DNA of 46,713 nt from Hadesarchaea archaeon (GTDB taxonomy: Archaea; Hadarchaeota; Hadarchaeia; Hadarchaeales; Hadarchaeaceae). Of this stretch, positions 1 through 8,982 are shown piece by piece; position 1 is the stretch's first letter, and the number at the start of each line of letters is the position of its first letter. The DNA is taken from contig JAOUPD010000001.1 in the NCBI GenBank assembly GCA_029880065.1, positions 1 to 46,713 of the forward strand, read 5' to 3'. Made by a program: the position numbers and the translations under genes. Below the pieces are notes generated by a model, which ran no database searches, was not told the origin of the DNA, and saw nothing but the letters and a program-made list of their open reading frames with translations.

Positions 1-309
1 GTTGTTTTTTATCGATTGTGGTTCAATAAAATTAAAGTTGCTTTCATCCACATACCTTTGCGATTGTTGGATAAACGAACATAATCTGTGTCTCACCAGT
101 TGATGCGTAAATGCTCTCGAAACCCCAGAAATTCTAAATGTAGCATAAGCATGTTCCAAAACTGAAAGGTGCCCTCTTTTAATGAGCATCCTTATAAACG
201 CCTTTTCCGTATCTTTCCCCTGCTTCCCAAATGATAAATAAGATGTGCGCCCCGCCGTTTCTATTAGTTTTTCCGCGTCTGGAGTAATGAATAACAGTTC
301 AACTTTCAT
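1..309 (-). CDS. thyX: Flavin-dependent thymidylate synthase ThyX, N-terminal part (cut by window edge)
   Basis: The minus strand from an ATG at 309 encodes 103 residues, starting [18 protein letters not shown], and stays open to base 1, so the 3' part lies outside the window. The ThyX signature RHRxxSxxxxSxR is present (RHR at about residues 73-75, then S78, S83 and R85), preceded by SVLEH near residue 50. ThyX methylates dUMP to dTMP using methylene-tetrahydrofolate and FAD/NADPH. It sits 19 bp downstream of the DUF47 gene on the same strand and may be co-transcribed with it. About half of the usual 210-250 residues are seen. Identity is secure from the motif. Confidence 0.9.
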   Translation of the reverse strand, partial: MKVELLFITPDAEKLIETAGRTSYLSFGKQGKDTEKAFIRMLIKRGHLSVLEHAYATFRISGVSRAFTHQLVRHRLCSFIQQSQRYVDESNFNFIEPQSIKNN

Positions 310-328
310 TTTTACCTACCAAACTGCC

Positions 329-1006
329 TCAAGCGTAACTTATCACGATGCTCCTTATCACGTCAGCGACATCCTCGCAACGATCCGCAACGTTCTCCAT
401 CCTATCAATCGTCTCTTTTAACATCATGCAAAATCCAACCGTCTTCGATCGATTGATCCAAGCGACGAGTTTAGGTACAAGTTGTTTCATCCGGAATTCG
501 TCGATTCTCTCCTCTATCATCTCTGCTTCGTTTGCTAGATTAATCGCATCGCGTGGGTTTTTGATCAACATCCTCAGCGCGTTGCTCACCGACTCTACTA
601 TGTCTACGAGGCTATCCGACATGGTCTTTAGCCCCTCCTTCAGATCTTTATTGATCTTTCCTAGCGGGATGAGTCTCAACCTCCTCGTCGCCGCTTCCGC
701 ATTCGTCGCAATATCGTCAGCGGTTAGAATGAGCCTCATAATCTCCTCTCGATTTATCGGGTGAAAAATTCCCTTGGAGAGCTTCTCTATGACCTTTCTC
801 TTGATTTCGTCCGCTTCCCTTTCTCTATCAGCGACTTCCTTGAAAGCGCTCTTCATCTTTGTCGCGTCCGATTCACAAAACGCGTAGACTGTCTTTTTTA
901 ACCCAATAATGGTCGCAACGAGTTTGTTCATGTGCTCCTCGCAAAGCTTGATGATTTCCTTTTCCTTCTCTTTCCCCAGCCAGATGAGCGAACTCCTTGA
1001 TTTCAA
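329..1006 (-). CDS. DUF47 PhoU-like phosphate transport regulator
   Basis: 225-residue, mostly helical, charged protein of the DUF47/PhoU-like family (COG1392, TIGR00153). These proteins usually sit beside Pit-type phosphate permeases and are thought to modulate them. Here it lies 54 bp downstream of the Pit permease on the same strand, which supports the call. The start is a TTG at 1006: GGAGGT lies 6 nt upstream, and no ATG alternative is as well placed. Heptad-like E/K/R helices run through the whole length, as expected for PhoU bundles. Regulation of the permease is inferred from family and context. Confidence 0.9.
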   Translation of the reverse strand: MKSRSSLIWLGKEKEKEIIKLCEEHMNKLVATIIGLKKTVYAFCESDATKMKSAFKEVADREREADEIKRKVIEKLSKGIFHPINREEIMRLILTADDIATNAEAATRRLRLIPLGKINKDLKEGLKTMSDSLVDIVESVSNALRMLIKNPRDAINLANEAEMIEERIDEFRMKQLVPKLVAWINRSKTVGFCMMLKETIDRMENVADRCEDVADVIRSIVISYA

Positions 1007-1060
1007 CCGTATACCTCCAAGAAATATTAAAACGGTTCTATTTAAAAATACGTCATCTTA

Positions 1061-2299
1061 TCACGTTGGTATTAAAATGTTGAATAGTCCGAATAACACC
1101 GCGCTCAAGATAACTGCAGCGGGAATCGTTACCCCCCATGTCAAAAGAATTTTTCCAACCGTGCGCTTGTTCACGCCTCCAAAACCCATTGAAGCTATAC
1201 CAACGCCTATGATTGCCCCTATGCTTGAATGAGTAGTTGAAATTGGTATTCCGAACCCAATGAGATAGTATGGAACGACCGTGAAAAGAAAGATTACAAA
1301 TGCGTTGGAGTACTCCCCTGCAAGTCCGGTCAGTGGATCAAGACGCGTAACCCTGAAGCTTGAAGTTCTGATCACGCGGTAACCCCAAGTAAGACCGCCT
1401 ACCGCCATGCCAAAGCTTCCGAGCAAGGCGAGTAGTATCATAACTTCCATTGTCGGTGCCCCTGATATTGCCATGGTAGGGGTTACGAAGGCTCCAGTAG
1501 CATTGGCCATGTCGTTCGCACCAAACGCGAAAGCAGAAAAACATAGGGCGACGATGAGAAGATTGGACATGAGTTTTACGGTCCCAGCTCTATCTGTGCG
1601 CTCACCGCTTTTGGGGGTTTGATATCTTTTGTGAATCCAGATTGTACCAATGGTTCCGAGTATTGTCGCACCCAGAAGAGATACACCGAAAGATTCAAAC
1701 AGGGGAAATTCAAAAACTTTCTGACAAATGGTAAGCGTGACGGCAAAACCCAAACCAAAAAGAAGTAGATAGCTTAGGATCATGTTCGTTTGTCTCTTCC
1801 TGGATTTTCTAAAGTATGCGCGGAAAGCATGAAAGAGGCCAAACGCTACAAGAACGGCTAAGAGAGGTGAGATCAACAAGCTGCCAAAGATTATAAAAAC
1901 CTTATCCCAGTTCACCAATTGGGGAGATGCGATAAGTCCAAAACCCAGAACTCCTCCAATGATGGCGTGAGTAGTAGACGTTGGCAAGCCTTTCCACGTG
2001 CAAAGGGCGACAAAGAGGCCCGCTGCAAGTATCGCGGCGAAACTTCCCATAATCATAACTCCCTCGGACAGCGCCTCCTTGGGGATGATGCCTCGATCAA
2101 TCGTTTTCATCACGAATGGACCGAGGAGTATTCCACCGAGTGCAGCAAATATCGCAAATAGGATAACCGCTTTTTTCATCGAGATGACGCCTGAGCCCAC
2201 TGCGCAGTCAGTAGGATTGGCAGCGTCGTTTGCCCCTAGGTTCCACGCCATCAACAGGCAGAGGAGAATGCCGATGGCGTAAACGAGTATGATAATCAT
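1061..2299 (-). CDS. pit: Pit-family inorganic phosphate permease
   Basis: 412-residue polytopic membrane protein of the PiT family (low-affinity, ion-coupled phosphate uptake). Both family repeats are visible: an N-terminal GANDAANPTDCAVGSG motif, and an internal GANDMANATGAFVTP motif near the middle, each followed by a conserved TTxxxxxG-type stretch (STTHAIIGG and STTHSSIGA). The ATG at 2299 is preferred because GGAG lies 7 nt upstream and the protein then opens with its first membrane helix. An in-frame ATG at 2323 has no SD and would add eight basic residues. It is the first gene of a likely pit-DUF47 operon. H+ versus Na+ coupling cannot be read from the sequence. Confidence 0.93.
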   Translation of the reverse strand: MIIILVYAIGILLCLLMAWNLGANDAANPTDCAVGSGVISMKKAVILFAIFAALGGILLGPFVMKTIDRGIIPKEALSEGVMIMGSFAAILAAGLFVALCTWKGLPTSTTHAIIGGVLGFGLIASPQLVNWDKVFIIFGSLLISPLLAVLVAFGLFHAFRAYFRKSRKRQTNMILSYLLLFGLGFAVTLTICQKVFEFPLFESFGVSLLGATILGTIGTIWIHKRYQTPKSGERTDRAGTVKLMSNLLIVALCFSAFAFGANDMANATGAFVTPTMAISGAPTMEVMILLALLGSFGMAVGGLTWGYRVIRTSSFRVTRLDPLTGLAGEYSNAFVIFLFTVVPYYLIGFGIPISTTHSSIGAIIGVGIASMGFGGVNKRTVGKILLTWGVTIPAAVILSAVLFGLFNILIPT

Positions 2300-2337
2300 T
2301 GGTCGTCTCCTATCCCTTTTCATGCTGGAGGAAAAAC

Positions 2338-2346
2338 AATATATAC
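2338..2346 (-). promoter_or_regulatory. TATA-like element for pit
   Basis: The minus strand reads as a TATATATT-like box here, about 40 nt upstream of the preferred pit start. A transcript starting some 25 nt downstream would have a leader of about 16 nt carrying the GGAG motif. This is inferred from spacing and sequence only. Confidence 0.4.
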
Positions 2347-2445
2347 CTCACTTTTTATCTAAACTCCGGGCGAAGTCAACGTTATCTAGGATTTCTCTGG
2401 TAAATGTTAATAATTAGGTGGATAAATAAAAAAGGGAGTACCAAG

Positions 2446-3870
2446 GTGGTCAAATTTCCACCCAGTCGTGCTGAGATTAGAAGGTTCCAGCGGGCTGTTG
2501 AGGATGTAGTTTCATTCCTCAAGCCGAGGCTGGGCGGCGATACCCGCGTTAAAATCATCTCCCACACAGATGCCGACGGGATAGCCGCAGCAGCGATTAT
2601 GGCGAGATGTCTTTACACATACAATGTCCCCCTCAACGTTAAGTTCGCACATCCGTTAAAGCCGGACGAAATAGCCGAACTCGGGAAGGGGAACCACGAT
2701 TTCTTCATATTTCTCGACCAAGGAAGCAGCCAAATCGAAGCTATCCACAAGTTCATCCTCGGTAGGAAACGCGATGTCGTCGTAATCGACCACCACCCCG
2801 GGGAATTTCCGGATCACCCCAACTTAGCTTATTTGAACCCTCATACATGCGGACTCAACGGCGCGAAAGACGTGAGCGCTAGCGGCGCCGTTTACTCCGT
2901 CGTCGAGCAGCTAGACCGAAGCTTCAGGCCTCTTGTTGGGCTCGCGATCGTGGGGGCAATCGGTGACCGCCAAGAGCTCTTCTCGGGCTTCACTAGCATC
3001 AATGATACCTTAATAAAGCGGGCGATTGACCTAGGCTTCCTTCGCGTGGGAGAGGGGCTTAGGCTGATTGGGCGCACCTTGAATCAGGTGGTAGAGTGTT
3101 TGAGGTTAATGACGAGGCCATATATCCCCTCCCTCTCGGGGAACCTATCTGCTTGCCGCTCCCTCGTCGACGCACTTGGGCTCTCGCCATCTAGCACCTT
3201 GGCCGAGCTTGGCTTGGAAGCGGAACGAAAAATAAAAGATGCAATCCTCGCCCAAGTCGGTCCCCCCGCGACTAATGAGGAGTTCTATCGCAGGCTTTGG
3301 GGAGCAATCTACACATTAGTTACGGAGGACTTGGTCGGCCCACGCGACCTCGGAGAATACGCAGCGATGCTTGACGCCTGCGCAAACCTTCGAAAACCCG
3401 AGTTCGGTTTCGCCGTGGCGGTGGGTGATCAGTCGACACAGTCTGAGGCGCTCGCCATACTGAACCGCCACCAAGAGCAAATGCTGAATGTACTAGAATG
3501 GCTAGTTTCCCACCTCGACTCATTCAAGCTCACGCCGCGATTTAGACACATATACTTCGGTAGTTTGGTTGGTCCGACCATGGTGGGTGAGGCGCTCTCG
3601 CTCGCGATAGAGTCCGGACTCGTCGCCACAGACCGCCCGGTTCTAGGAATCACGGAAGTTAGCGCAGAGGAACTCAAGGTCTCGGCCCGGAGTACTCCCA
3701 TACTAGCGGCACAAGGTGTAAATGTCGGGCGGGCTCTGGCTGAAGCCGCGAAAGCGGTAGGAGGCAATGGCGGAGGCCATGATGTCTCGGCCGCGGCTCG
3801 GATACCACGGGAAAGGATGGACGAATTTATCGCAAAGGTCGACCAAACGCTCTCGGGAGGCAGCGAATGA
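2446..3870 (+). CDS. Archaeal DHH/DHHA1 phosphoesterase (RecJ-like)
   Basis: 474 residues. DHH motif I (HTDADG, about residues 40-45), motif II (FLDQGSS), the DHH motif proper (VIDHHPGE, about 113-120) and GAIGDRQ are present, and a DHHA1-type GGNGGGHD lies at about 439-446. This is the RecJ-like single-strand exonuclease/phosphoesterase family of archaea; the exact substrate (ssDNA, RNA, nano-RNA or oligonucleotides) is not decidable here. The GTG at 2446 is preferred because GGGAG lies 7 nt upstream; an in-frame ATG at 2404 adds 14 residues but has no SD. The stop is followed 16 nt later by the pcc1 start, with pcc1's GGAGG in the gap. Confidence 0.88.
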   Translation: MVKFPPSRAEIRRFQRAVEDVVSFLKPRLGGDTRVKIISHTDADGIAAAAIMARCLYTYNVPLNVKFAHPLKPDEIAELGKGNHDFFIFLDQGSSQIEAIHKFILGRKRDVVVIDHHPGEFPDHPNLAYLNPHTCGLNGAKDVSASGAVYSVVEQLDRSFRPLVGLAIVGAIGDRQELFSGFTSINDTLIKRAIDLGFLRVGEGLRLIGRTLNQVVECLRLMTRPYIPSLSGNLSACRSLVDALGLSPSSTLAELGLEAERKIKDAILAQVGPPATNEEFYRRLWGAIYTLVTEDLVGPRDLGEYAAMLDACANLRKPEFGFAVAVGDQSTQSEALAILNRHQEQMLNVLEWLVSHLDSFKLTPRFRHIYFGSLVGPTMVGEALSLAIESGLVATDRPVLGITEVSAEELKVSARSTPILAAQGVNVGRALAEAAKAVGGNGGGHDVSAAARIPRERMDEFIAKVDQTLSGGSE

Positions 3871-3886
3871 ACTACGGAGGATGCTT

Positions 3887-4120
3887 ATGCTAATGCGTGC
3901 GAAAGTGAGCTGCACCTATGGACGCGAGAGTATTTCGAATGCTATAGCCGTTGCGCTAAGGCCGGATAGCCATCAAGCTCCAAAAGGTATCCAAGTAGCG
4001 ACAGATGCACGAGGCACGCGAGTGGTCAGCACGATAAAGCTTGACGGCAAAATTGAAACTCTCTTGGCAACGCTCGACGACTTGCTAGCGTGCACTTCTA
4101 CCGCTGAGAGCATCCTGTAG
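3887..4120 (+). CDS. pcc1: KEOPS complex subunit Pcc1
   Basis: 77-residue protein with the Pcc1 pattern: a short beta strand, a SISNAIAVALRPD helix, then a GTRVVSTIKLDGKIETLLATLDDLLA segment. Pcc1 is the dimerising subunit of KEOPS, which makes the t6A37 modification of ANN-decoding tRNAs together with Kae1 (encoded at 14.0 kb), Bud32 and Cgi121. Three ATGs occur close together (3881, 3887, 3893). The one at 3887 has the best spacing (6 nt) from CGGAGG. The last 23 bases overlap the 3' end of the convergent serS gene. Confidence 0.82.
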   Translation: MLMRAKVSCTYGRESISNAIAVALRPDSHQAPKGIQVATDARGTRVVSTIKLDGKIETLLATLDDLLACTSTAESIL

Positions 4121-5411
4121 TCGCCAATTTCTGACCTATTTTTTCGGCCCCCATGTATGGTACCAATGCGGGCGGAACTAGGATTGAGCCGTCCCTCTGC
4201 TGATAGTTTTCTAGGATAGATATCAAAACCCTTTCAGTGGCCACCAGTGTGCTATTTATGGTGTGAACAAATTTTGAAGGTTCACCAGTTTTGTCTCTAT
4301 ATCTTATGTTTGATCTGACGGCTTGGTATGAAGTGCAATTGCTGCATGATGCCGCCTCTCGATATTTTCCCTGACCGGGCAGCCAAGTTTCAAGGTCATA
4401 TTTTTTCGCCGCTACTGTCCCCATGTCGCCGCTGCAGACGCTTACTATTCTGTAAGGCAACCCGAGTTTTTGGAATATCTCTTCAGCGTTGGTAATCAAT
4501 TCCTCGTGCCTCTTCCATGAGTCCTCAGGTTTACAGAAGATGAATTGCTCGACTTTCTCAAACTGATGAACCCGGAATATCCCTTTAGTATCTCTGCCGT
4601 GTGTTCCGGCCTCCTTCCTAAAACAGGGGCTCACCCCGCCATACCTAATCGGCAAGCTCTTTCCATCCAATGTCTCATTCATGTGTAACGCCAGCAGCGC
4701 GTGCTCAGAAGTAGCCAGCATGTAAAGGTCTTCCCCCTCGATTTTGTAGATGGTATCCTCGAAATCGGACAAAGCGACCGCACCCTCGAGTGGTTTCCTT
4801 TTTAGCATGTAAGGCGGCTGAAATAGAGCAAACCCCTTTCTTGTGATAAAATCGAGTGCAAATTTTATTATGGCATAGTTTAACTGAACAAGTTCTCCCT
4901 TTAGGTAATAAAACCTCGCGCCCGCCACCCTAGCAGCTCGCTCAAGGTCAACTAGGTCGAGGTTCAATGCGAGATCGATGTGATCTTTTGGTGTGAAATC
5001 AAATTTGGGTATCTCGCCCCACCTTCTTATTTCAACGTTGTCGTTTTCGTCCTTGCCTACCGGCACTGACTCGTGCATTAAATTTGGAAGATTAAGGAGT
5101 ATATGATCAATTTTTTTTCTGTAGCCCTGCACTTTTTGTTCGAGACTTTTTATTTTTTGTGGGATTTTTTTCGCTTCTTTAGTTTTCTGCGTTACATCCT
5201 TGTTCTCTTTTTTAAGCCTCGCTATTTCCGCAGTGATTTTATTGCGCTTTTCCCTCAATTTATTTGTTTCTAGTGCCAACTTTCTCCAATTTTCATCGTA
5301 TTTCAGTAGATTGTCGACCCACTTTACTTTGGCTAAATCTCCCCGCTTGACCAAATCTGCTTTTACGAGGTCAGGATTTTTGCGCACAAATTTTACATCA
5401 AGCATTGCCAA
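4098..5411 (-). CDS. serS: Seryl-tRNA synthetase
   Basis: 437-residue class II synthetase of the common (not methanogen-type) SerRS family. An N-terminal long coiled-coil arm (roughly residues 30-105, rich in K/E/I repeats) binds the tRNA-Ser variable arm. Motif 2 (FRKEAGTHGRDTKGIFRVHQF) and a motif 3-like segment (NSTLVATERVLISILENYQ) follow in the catalytic core. It charges tRNA-Ser, and indirectly supplies selenocysteine synthesis where that exists. The gene is monocistronic, convergent with pcc1 and divergent from rps3ae. Base composition is more AT-rich in the coiled-coil arm than in neighbouring genes. Confidence 0.96.
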   Translation of the reverse strand: MAMLDVKFVRKNPDLVKADLVKRGDLAKVKWVDNLLKYDENWRKLALETNKLREKRNKITAEIARLKKENKDVTQKTKEAKKIPQKIKSLEQKVQGYRKKIDHILLNLPNLMHESVPVGKDENDNVEIRRWGEIPKFDFTPKDHIDLALNLDLVDLERAARVAGARFYYLKGELVQLNYAIIKFALDFITRKGFALFQPPYMLKRKPLEGAVALSDFEDTIYKIEGEDLYMLATSEHALLALHMNETLDGKSLPIRYGGVSPCFRKEAGTHGRDTKGIFRVHQFEKVEQFIFCKPEDSWKRHEELITNAEEIFQKLGLPYRIVSVCSGDMGTVAAKKYDLETWLPGQGKYREAASCSNCTSYQAVRSNIRYRDKTGEPSKFVHTINSTLVATERVLISILENYQQRDGSILVPPALVPYMGAEKIGQKLATTGCSQR

Positions 5412-5488
5412 ACCTCACCGAATAAATTTTGTTCCTAATCTAAAAGTCTTTGTAAACATCCATTTTAGCAAAAATTTTTTGAAAACTA

Positions 5489-5499
5489 ACTATTTAAGT
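5489..5499 (+). promoter_or_regulatory. TATA-like element for rps3ae
   Basis: A CTATTTAAG sequence lies about 60 nt upstream of the eS1 start. A start site about 25 nt downstream would give a leader of roughly 30 nt that contains the GGTGGGA SD motif. A second TTTATAAA at 5529-5536 is too close to the ATG to serve an SD-led message. Confidence 0.35.
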
Positions 5500-5553
5500 T
5501 CATTAAGAGAGAAAGGCACTGAAAACAGTTTATAAACAATAGATGGTGGGATT

Positions 5554-6138
5554 ATGGAAGAAAAGAAACGGGCCGTAAAGAAGTCTTGGCGGGAGAAAGG
5601 GTGGTACGACATCATCGCTCCCCCAATGTTCGGCAACGCAAAGATAGGTGAAACTCTCGCCTCCGACTCGAGTCAGCTTATCGGGCGGGTCTTCGAGACT
5701 ACACTGGGTGACCTAATCGAGGACTTCTCGAAGTCTCACATCAAACTATACTTCCAAGTTAAGGGCGTCGAGGAAGGCCGCGCGCTCACCAGTTTCATAA
5801 GTCACGACATGGCCCGCGATTACATCCGGAGCCAGATCCGGCGGCGGGCGACACGCATCAGCGACATCTCAACCGTGACGACCCAAGACGGCTACAGGCT
5901 TAGGGTTAGCGCCATTATCACAACACTCCGCCGTGTCCAGAGCTCGCAGCTCGAAGCAATCCGCAGGGACATGCGGAAAGTTGTCGCAGCCCGCGCCGGG
6001 GAGCGGACGTTCGACCAGTTCGTGCAGGAGGTCGTGCTGGGAAAGCTCTCTGCCGATCTCTATAAGGAAGCAAAGAAATACTGTCCGGTTAAGCGAGTCG
6101 AGGTTTGGAAAACGAAGGTGTTGGCCGGGCCAGCGTAG
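5554..6138 (+). CDS. rps3ae: 30S ribosomal protein eS1 (S3Ae)
   Basis: 194 residues, the usual length for archaeal eS1. The opening (KKSWREKGWYDIIAPPMFGNAKIGET) and the internal RRRATRISDISTVTTQDGYRLRV segment are family hallmarks. It sits on the 30S platform near the mRNA exit. The ATG at 5554 follows GGTGGGA at 4 nt or so. The phosphoglucosamine mutase gene follows 12 bp later on the same strand. Confidence 0.97.
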   Translation: MEEKKRAVKKSWREKGWYDIIAPPMFGNAKIGETLASDSSQLIGRVFETTLGDLIEDFSKSHIKLYFQVKGVEEGRALTSFISHDMARDYIRSQIRRRATRISDISTVTTQDGYRLRVSAIITTLRRVQSSQLEAIRRDMRKVVAARAGERTFDQFVQEVVLGKLSADLYKEAKKYCPVKRVEVWKTKVLAGPA

Positions 6139-6150
6139 TAGTCGATTTTC

Positions 6151-7506
6151 ATGCGCAAGCTCTTCGGTACCTCTGGAGTTCGAGGCGTGGTGGGAGACCA
6201 ACTTACTCCTGAACTCGCGCTCGATCTCGGCCTAGCGCTTGCAACTTATCTTGGTGGCAAAGGCAGCGTCGCTCTCGGCAAAGATCCCCGCACCTCCAGC
6301 GACATGATTGAGAGCTGCGTAACATCAGGGTTGCTTTCAGGGGGTTGTGATGTTATGAAACTAGGTGTAGTCCCAACTCCTGCCGTGAGCTTCGCGGTGC
6401 GGCAGTTTAGGGCCAAAGCCGGCATTATGATCACCGCTTCGCACAACCCGCCCGAGTACAACGGGATCAAGTTCTGGAGTAGCGATGGGATGGCGTACAC
6501 TCCCGAACAGGAAGAAGCGATCGAGCGAATTTACTCCGGCAAGCAAATGAAGCCTACCGCTTGGGACCGGATAGGCAAAGTCGAGGCGATTGATGTTCTG
6601 CCGGGCTACATCGACGAGATTGTGGGCACTGTCAAGCTAAAGCGGAGCTACAAGGTCGTGGTCGACTGCGGCAATGGAGCGGGCTCCGTGGTAACGCCCT
6701 ACTTGCTTCGAAAGCTGGGTTGCAAAGTGGTGACGTTGAACTCGCAACTCGACGGCTTCTTCCCTGGTCGCGGGCTCGAGCCCTCACCCGAGAATCTGGG
6801 GGAGCTCTGCAGCGTGGTGAAATCAATTGGCGCCGATCTCGGCATCGCGCACGATGGTGATGCGGATCGAGCCGCCGCTGTCGACGAGCTTGGGAGGGTT
6901 GCGCAGCCCGACAAGCTCTTAGGGTTAATCTCGGCCCACCAGATCAGGCGAAAGAAGGAAGTAGTGGTAACGACCGTTGATGCTTCGAGCGTCGTTGATG
7001 ATTGCGTTGCTGAGCGAGGCGGCAAGGTAGTGCGCACGCGTGTTGGCGACGTCAGCGTGGCAGCAGCAATTAAAAAACACAAAGCGGTCTTCGGCGGGGA
7101 GCCCAGCAGCGCCTGGATCTTTCCCCGCGTTCACCTTGCGCCAGACGGGCCTCTCGCGACGATTAAAATTTTGGAACTACTCGACTCAACTGGTAAGAAA
7201 CTTTCCGAATTGCTCGATATGCTGCCAGAGTATCCGACGGTGAGGGAAAAGGTGGCATGCCCCAACGAGAAAAAGGCGGACGTGATGAAAAAATTCAAGA
7301 TTCACGCAAAGCGAGAGTTTCTGGGCGTCAAGAGAATCCTCACCATCGATGGCGTCAGGCTCGAGTTCGAGAGCGGTTGGGTGCTCGTCAGGCCTTCAGG
7401 AACCGAGCCATACATCCGCGTGACCGTGGAGGGTAAGACCCCGACGCGAGCGAAGGAAATCGGCAGAAAGGCGACAAAAATATTGAAAGACGCCATGCGA
7501 GACTAA
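6151..7506 (+). CDS. glmM: Phosphoglucosamine mutase / phosphomannomutase family
   Basis: 451-residue alpha-D-phosphohexomutase. The phosphoserine loop TASHNPPEYNG puts the catalytic Ser near residue 97. The metal-binding loop DGDADR is at about 235-240, the sugar-binding loop GEPSSAW at about 316-322, and the phosphate-binding loop RPSGTEPYIRV at about 414-424. All four catalytic elements are intact. It interconverts hexose 6- and 1-phosphates. The bifunctional GlmU-like gene downstream suggests GlcN-6-P to GlcN-1-P on the way to UDP-GlcNAc, but phosphomannomutase activity is also possible. No SD is seen before the ATG; it lies 12 bp after eS1 and is probably co-transcribed. Confidence 0.93.
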   Translation: MRKLFGTSGVRGVVGDQLTPELALDLGLALATYLGGKGSVALGKDPRTSSDMIESCVTSGLLSGGCDVMKLGVVPTPAVSFAVRQFRAKAGIMITASHNPPEYNGIKFWSSDGMAYTPEQEEAIERIYSGKQMKPTAWDRIGKVEAIDVLPGYIDEIVGTVKLKRSYKVVVDCGNGAGSVVTPYLLRKLGCKVVTLNSQLDGFFPGRGLEPSPENLGELCSVVKSIGADLGIAHDGDADRAAAVDELGRVAQPDKLLGLISAHQIRRKKEVVVTTVDASSVVDDCVAERGGKVVRTRVGDVSVAAAIKKHKAVFGGEPSSAWIFPRVHLAPDGPLATIKILELLDSTGKKLSELLDMLPEYPTVREKVACPNEKKADVMKKFKIHAKREFLGVKRILTIDGVRLEFESGWVLVRPSGTEPYIRVTVEGKTPTRAKEIGRKATKILKDAMRD

Positions 7507-7629
7507 CTTTTAACTTAGCTTTATCACGAAGCTCTCACGTGAACAAGATTCTTCTACTACTATACACGGTCCTGAAATGACACAAAAGTTTCGCAAAGCC
7601 ACGATGGAAAGTGCACGACCGTGAACTAT

Positions 7630-7640
7630 CGCTTATAAGT
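7630..7640 (+). promoter_or_regulatory. TATA-like element for the GlmU-like gene
   Basis: A CTTATAAG palindrome lies about 50 nt upstream of the ATG at 7685, in a 178-bp AT-rich gap. The predicted transcript leader is about 25 nt and includes a TTTGGG stretch just before the start. Confidence 0.4.
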
Positions 7641-7684
7641 AATTTATCATGTTTTTATTAACCTAACATCAACTAACATTTGGG

Positions 7685-8974
7685 ATGGCGGTGAAAGCAA
7701 TCGTCCTTGCAGCAGGCCTTGGAACTAGAATGCGCCCGCTTACTTTCACGAAGCCAAAATTTCTGCTTCCGGTAGCTGGAAAGCCCGCCCTCGATCACGT
7801 GCTTCTGCTCTTGAGGAATGCTGGCATCAACGAAATTGCGATGATTGTAGGTTACGGGCGAGAGCAAATTATCGAGCGCTATGGCGATGGCTCAGGGCTT
7901 GGGGTGAAGCTCAAGTACTTACATCAAAAGAAGTTACTCGGCACCGCGAACGCCGTTTCGCTTGCTAAGGATTTCGTGAACGGAGAGAGTTTTATCGCGA
8001 TAAATGGCGACACCCTGATTGACCAAGAGTCGCTCAACGCTCTCCTGAAACGCTACGAAAAACTGGCTTCAAACAAAAATTTTGGCGGGATCATGGCAAC
8101 CATCGAGGTCGATGAACCCGAGCAGTTCGGGATAGTTTTTGTGAAGGGAGGAAAAGTCAGCGAGATAGTTGAGAAGCCGAAGCGGGTCAAGAGCAGGTTA
8201 GCGAACGCGGGCATGTACATTTTCAATCCCACAATATTTGAGGCAATCAAGGCGACGAAGAAATCCAAGCGGGGGGAGTACGAGCTAACAGCATCGATGC
8301 AAATTTTGGTCAACAGTGGTAAGGCCATCTACACCTCGCCACTCAATTTATGGGCTGACATCGGTAGGCCCTGGGATTTGCTGGTGGCGAACGATTACTT
8401 CTTGCGAGGGCAACGCGGCGAGATACACGGTGAGGTTGAGGGGGGCGCTTATATCGAAGACAACGTTTACATCGGAGAGGGCTCGCGAATTCGATCCGGC
8501 TCCTACATCTTGGGACCAACCTACATCGGCAAGGATTGCGACATCGGACCTAATTGTTTCATAAGGCCGTGCACGAGTATAGGCGACAAAGTAAGGATCG
8601 GCAACGCGGTCGAGGTAAAGAACAGCATCGTCATGGATTACACGCACATCGGGCACCTCTCGTACGCGGGTGACAGCGTTATCGGGAGTCACTGCAACCT
8701 CGGAGCGGGAACAACCATCGCAAATCTGCGTTTGGACGAGAAGCCTGTTAAGATGAAAGTCGGCGGTAAGGTAATCAGCAGCGGTAGGCGGAAGCTGGGT
8801 ACGATAATCGCCGACAATGTCAAAACAGGCATCAACTGTACGATAAACGTCGGAGTGAAAATCGGTCCAGATTCAGCGGTTGGGCCAGGAGCGGTAGTTT
8901 ACAAGGATGTTCCTCCAAATACGATTATATACGTGAAACCCATCGTGGAGAAAAGGAAGTGGAAACCCGAGTAG
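7685..8974 (+). CDS. Bifunctional sugar-1-phosphate nucleotidylyltransferase/acetyltransferase (archaeal GlmU-like)
   Basis: 429 residues in two parts. The N-terminal nucleotidyltransferase has the LAAGLGTRMRPLTFTKPK signature (about 8-25), GTANAV and INGDTLI. From about residue 250 to the end there is a left-handed beta-helix of hexapeptide repeats (YIGEGSRIRSGSYILGPTYIG and so on), with GHLSYAGDSVIG and an N-acetyltransferase-like AGTTIANLR. The layout matches archaeal GlmU analogues (MJ1101/ST0452 type) that make UDP-GlcNAc from GlcN-1-P, or dTDP/UDP-glucose. The mutase directly upstream supports the UDP-GlcNAc route. Exact sugar and nucleotide preference are inferred. Confidence 0.9.
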   Translation: MAVKAIVLAAGLGTRMRPLTFTKPKFLLPVAGKPALDHVLLLLRNAGINEIAMIVGYGREQIIERYGDGSGLGVKLKYLHQKKLLGTANAVSLAKDFVNGESFIAINGDTLIDQESLNALLKRYEKLASNKNFGGIMATIEVDEPEQFGIVFVKGGKVSEIVEKPKRVKSRLANAGMYIFNPTIFEAIKATKKSKRGEYELTASMQILVNSGKAIYTSPLNLWADIGRPWDLLVANDYFLRGQRGEIHGEVEGGAYIEDNVYIGEGSRIRSGSYILGPTYIGKDCDIGPNCFIRPCTSIGDKVRIGNAVEVKNSIVMDYTHIGHLSYAGDSVIGSHCNLGAGTTIANLRLDEKPVKMKVGGKVISSGRRKLGTIIADNVKTGINCTINVGVKIGPDSAVGPGAVVYKDVPPNTIIYVKPIVEKRKWKPE

Positions 8975-8982
8975 GTTTTAAT

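Noticed and set aside
348..764. 138-codon plus-strand frame
   Set aside because: Antisense to the DUF47 gene with a serine/isoleucine-rich translation typical of a shadow frame; no SD or family.
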